From contig JACQGV010000031.1 in the NCBI GenBank assembly GCA_016199375.1, positions 1-6,507 on the forward strand: 6,507 nt of DNA, written 5' to 3'. The DNA comes from Chloroflexota bacterium (lineage in GTDB: Bacteria; Chloroflexota; Dehalococcoidia; SHYM01). Shown piece by piece: positions 5,062 through 6,507 of the stretch (position 1 is its first letter; every line of letters begins with the position of its first letter). Both the position numbers and the translations under genes were made by a program. Below the pieces are notes generated by a model. It made no database searches. It was not told the DNA's origin and was given only the letters and a program-made list of their open reading frames with translations.

Positions 5062-6507
5062 ATGGCACTAATACCCGACCCCATAGAGGCGACCCGCGCC
5101 CTGCTCATGGACCGCAGCCAGCCGGGGCGCGTGGCGGTCTCCTTGCCGGCCCTCGACGTGCCCCAGGCGCCCCTCCCCACCGAGGGCCTCCTGCGACAAG
5201 ACCTGCCCCTTCCCGAGGTGAGCGAGGGGGAGCTGGTGCGCTACTTCACCCACCTGAGCCACCTCAACTACGCCGTGGACACGGGCTTCTACCCCCTGGG
5301 CTCCTGCACCATGAAGTACAACCCCAAGTGGCACGACGAGGCGGCTGCCCTGCCCGGCTTCACCGACCTTCACCCCCGCCAGGACCCTGCCCAGGCCCAG
5401 GGCGCCCTACGGCTGATCTGGGAATTGCAGGAGGCGCTGGGGGAGATCACCGGGCTGCCGGGCTGCAGCACCGCCCTGGCCGCAGGGGCCCAGGCAGAGC
5501 TGGCGGGGATGCTTATCATCCGCGCCTACCTGCGCGCGCGCGGCGAGGAGGGGCGGAAGCTCGTGCTCGTGCCGGACTCGGCCCATGGCACCAATCCGGC
5601 CTCGGCCGCCATGGCCGGTTTCGAGGTGGTAACGGTGCGCTCCAACGGCGACGGCAACATGGACCTGCCGGCGCTGCGGGCTGCCACCACGTCCCAGGTT
5701 GCCGGCATCATGCTGACAATGCCGACCACCCTGGGCCTCTTCGACCCTCAAGTGCAGGAGGTCTGCCGGATTGTCCACGAGGCCGGGGGGCTGGTCTACG
5801 GCGACGGGGCCAATCTGAACGCCATCCTGGGCCGGGCCAAGTTTGGGGAGCTGGGCTTCGACATAGTCCACCTGAACCTGCACAAGACCTTCAGCACACC
5901 CCACGGAGGGGGCGGGCCGGGCGCCGGCGTCCTCTGCGTCCGGCCGGAGCTGGCCCCCTTCCTCCCAGCGCCGGTCGTCGCCCGCCGCGACGGGGACGGC
6001 GGGCCCTTCTTCGCCCCCGAGCACCCCGCCCAGAGCATCGGCCGCCTCCACGGCGCCGGCGGCAACTTCGGGATACTGGTGCGCGCCTACTGCTACATCC
6101 GCTCCCTGGGCGAGGCCGGGCTCCGGGAGGTGAGCGCCAACGCGGTGCTCAACGCCAACTACCTGCGGGCGCGGTTGCGTGGCGCCTACCGCAACCCCTA
6201 CGACCGCCCCTGCATGCACGAGGTGGTACTCTCGGCGGTCGAGCAGAAGGCCCGCGGGGTGCGCGCCCTGGACATCGCCAAGCGGCTGATTGACTACGGC
6301 TTCCATCCACCCACCATCTACTTCCCCCTCATCGTTGAGGAGGCGCTGATGATCGAGCCCACGGAGAGCGAGTCCAGGGAGACGCTGGACCGCTTCATCG
6401 CCGCGCTCCTCGCCATAGATAGGGAGTCGCGGGAGAGCCCCGCCACGGTCCGCGAGGCCCCCCGGCGGGCGCCGGTGCGGAGGCTGGACGAGGCGACAGC
6501 TGCCCGC
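5062..6507 (+). CDS. gcvPB: Glycine dehydrogenase (decarboxylating) subunit 2, P-protein beta, PLP-binding (partial, C-terminus beyond window)
   Basis: The frame from ATG 5062 stays open for 482 codons to the window edge. Members are about 480-500 aa and usually end shortly after the RRLDE(V)xAARKP motif. The window stops at RRLDEATAAR, so only some ten residues are probably missing. This subunit binds PLP: HLNLHKTFSTPHGGGG (270-285) holds the Schiff-base lysine K275 (codon 5884-5886). Other landmarks are VSLPALDVP (26-34), NYAVDTGFYPLGSCTMKYNP (69-88) and DSAHGTNPASAAMAGF (172-187). DGANLNAILG (248-257) is followed by RPCMHEVVLSA and IDYGFHPPTIYFPLIVEEAL. Several normally conserved motif positions differ: A138-L139 where QP is usual, A145 where Gly is usual, M220 in LTMP where LTNP is usual, and GVLCV (289-293) where GPVGV is usual. 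The gene lies 3 nt after gcvPA. The identity is certain; whether those changes alter catalysis is not known. Confidence 0.95.
   Translation, partial: MALIPDPIEATRALLMDRSQPGRVAVSLPALDVPQAPLPTEGLLRQDLPLPEVSEGELVRYFTHLSHLNYAVDTGFYPLGSCTMKYNPKWHDEAAALPGFTDLHPRQDPAQAQGALRLIWELQEALGEITGLPGCSTALAAGAQAELAGMLIIRAYLRARGEEGRKLVLVPDSAHGTNPASAAMAGFEVVTVRSNGDGNMDLPALRAATTSQVAGIMLTMPTTLGLFDPQVQEVCRIVHEAGGLVYGDGANLNAILGRAKFGELGFDIVHLNLHKTFSTPHGGGGPGAGVLCVRPELAPFLPAPVVARRDGDGGPFFAPEHPAQSIGRLHGAGGNFGILVRAYCYIRSLGEAGLREVSANAVLNANYLRARLRGAYRNPYDRPCMHEVVLSAVEQKARGVRALDIAKRLIDYGFHPPTIYFPLIVEEALMIEPTESESRETLDRFIAALLAIDRESRESPATVREAPRRAPVRRLDEATAAR

Noticed and set aside
4773..6293. 506-codon plus-strand frame spanning the gcvPA/gcvPB junction
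   Set aside because: It is out of frame with both genuine genes, and the translation is dominated by Arg, Gly, Pro and Ala repeats typical of GC-rich shadows.

Overview
The window is a GC-rich, densely coded bacterial chromosome segment with two divergent transcription units either side of one 164-bp intergenic region. The glycine decarboxylase P-protein is encoded as two separate subunits (gcvPA, gcvPB). This is typical of Thermus, Firmicutes, Thermotogae, archaea and Chloroflexota, rather than of enterobacteria, which use one long chain. Very high third-position GC combined with regular use of AGG and ATA codons makes an uncultured or thermophilic Chloroflexota-like bacterium my best guess, but this is a weak inference. 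No mobile element, RNA gene, CRISPR array or sign of recent transfer is visible.

Left part (positions 1-2039, minus strand): a two-gene unit read leftward. The first gene is a nitronate monooxygenase/2-nitropropane dioxygenase family flavoprotein (374 aa). Five bases after its stop comes a DAO/DadA-type FAD-dependent oxidoreductase resembling the sarcosine oxidase beta subunit, which runs off the left edge. Neither partial edge gene has an in-window stop, so both were read by direct translation.

Middle (2040-2203): a compact divergent control region. A leftward extended -10 promoter (2072-2100) and a rightward extended -10 promoter (2122-2151) flank or overlap a 21-bp imperfect palindrome (2090-2110) that looks like a regulator binding site. 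A perfect 8-bp hairpin (2164-2184) sits in the short leader before gcvT. The leader is too short for a glycine riboswitch.

Right part (2204-6507, plus strand): the glycine cleavage operon gcvT-gcvH-gcvPA-gcvPB, with gaps of 9 nt, a 1-nt overlap and 3 nt. gcvPB lacks only its last residues at the right edge. Together these encode three of the four components of the system: P-protein decarboxylates glycine, H-protein carries the aminomethyl group on a lipoyl lysine, and T-protein releases ammonia and makes 5,10-methylene-tetrahydrofolate. The fourth component, L-protein (dihydrolipoamide dehydrogenase), is not in the window.

The left unit may feed the right one: a sarcosine- or N-methylglycine-type oxidase would yield glycine, which the cleavage system then consumes. 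This link is inferred from gene neighbourhood and family only. Overall the region looks like ordinary core metabolism. The points most worth checking are the shared palindrome, the leader hairpin and a few substitutions in normally conserved motifs of GcvPB and GcvT.
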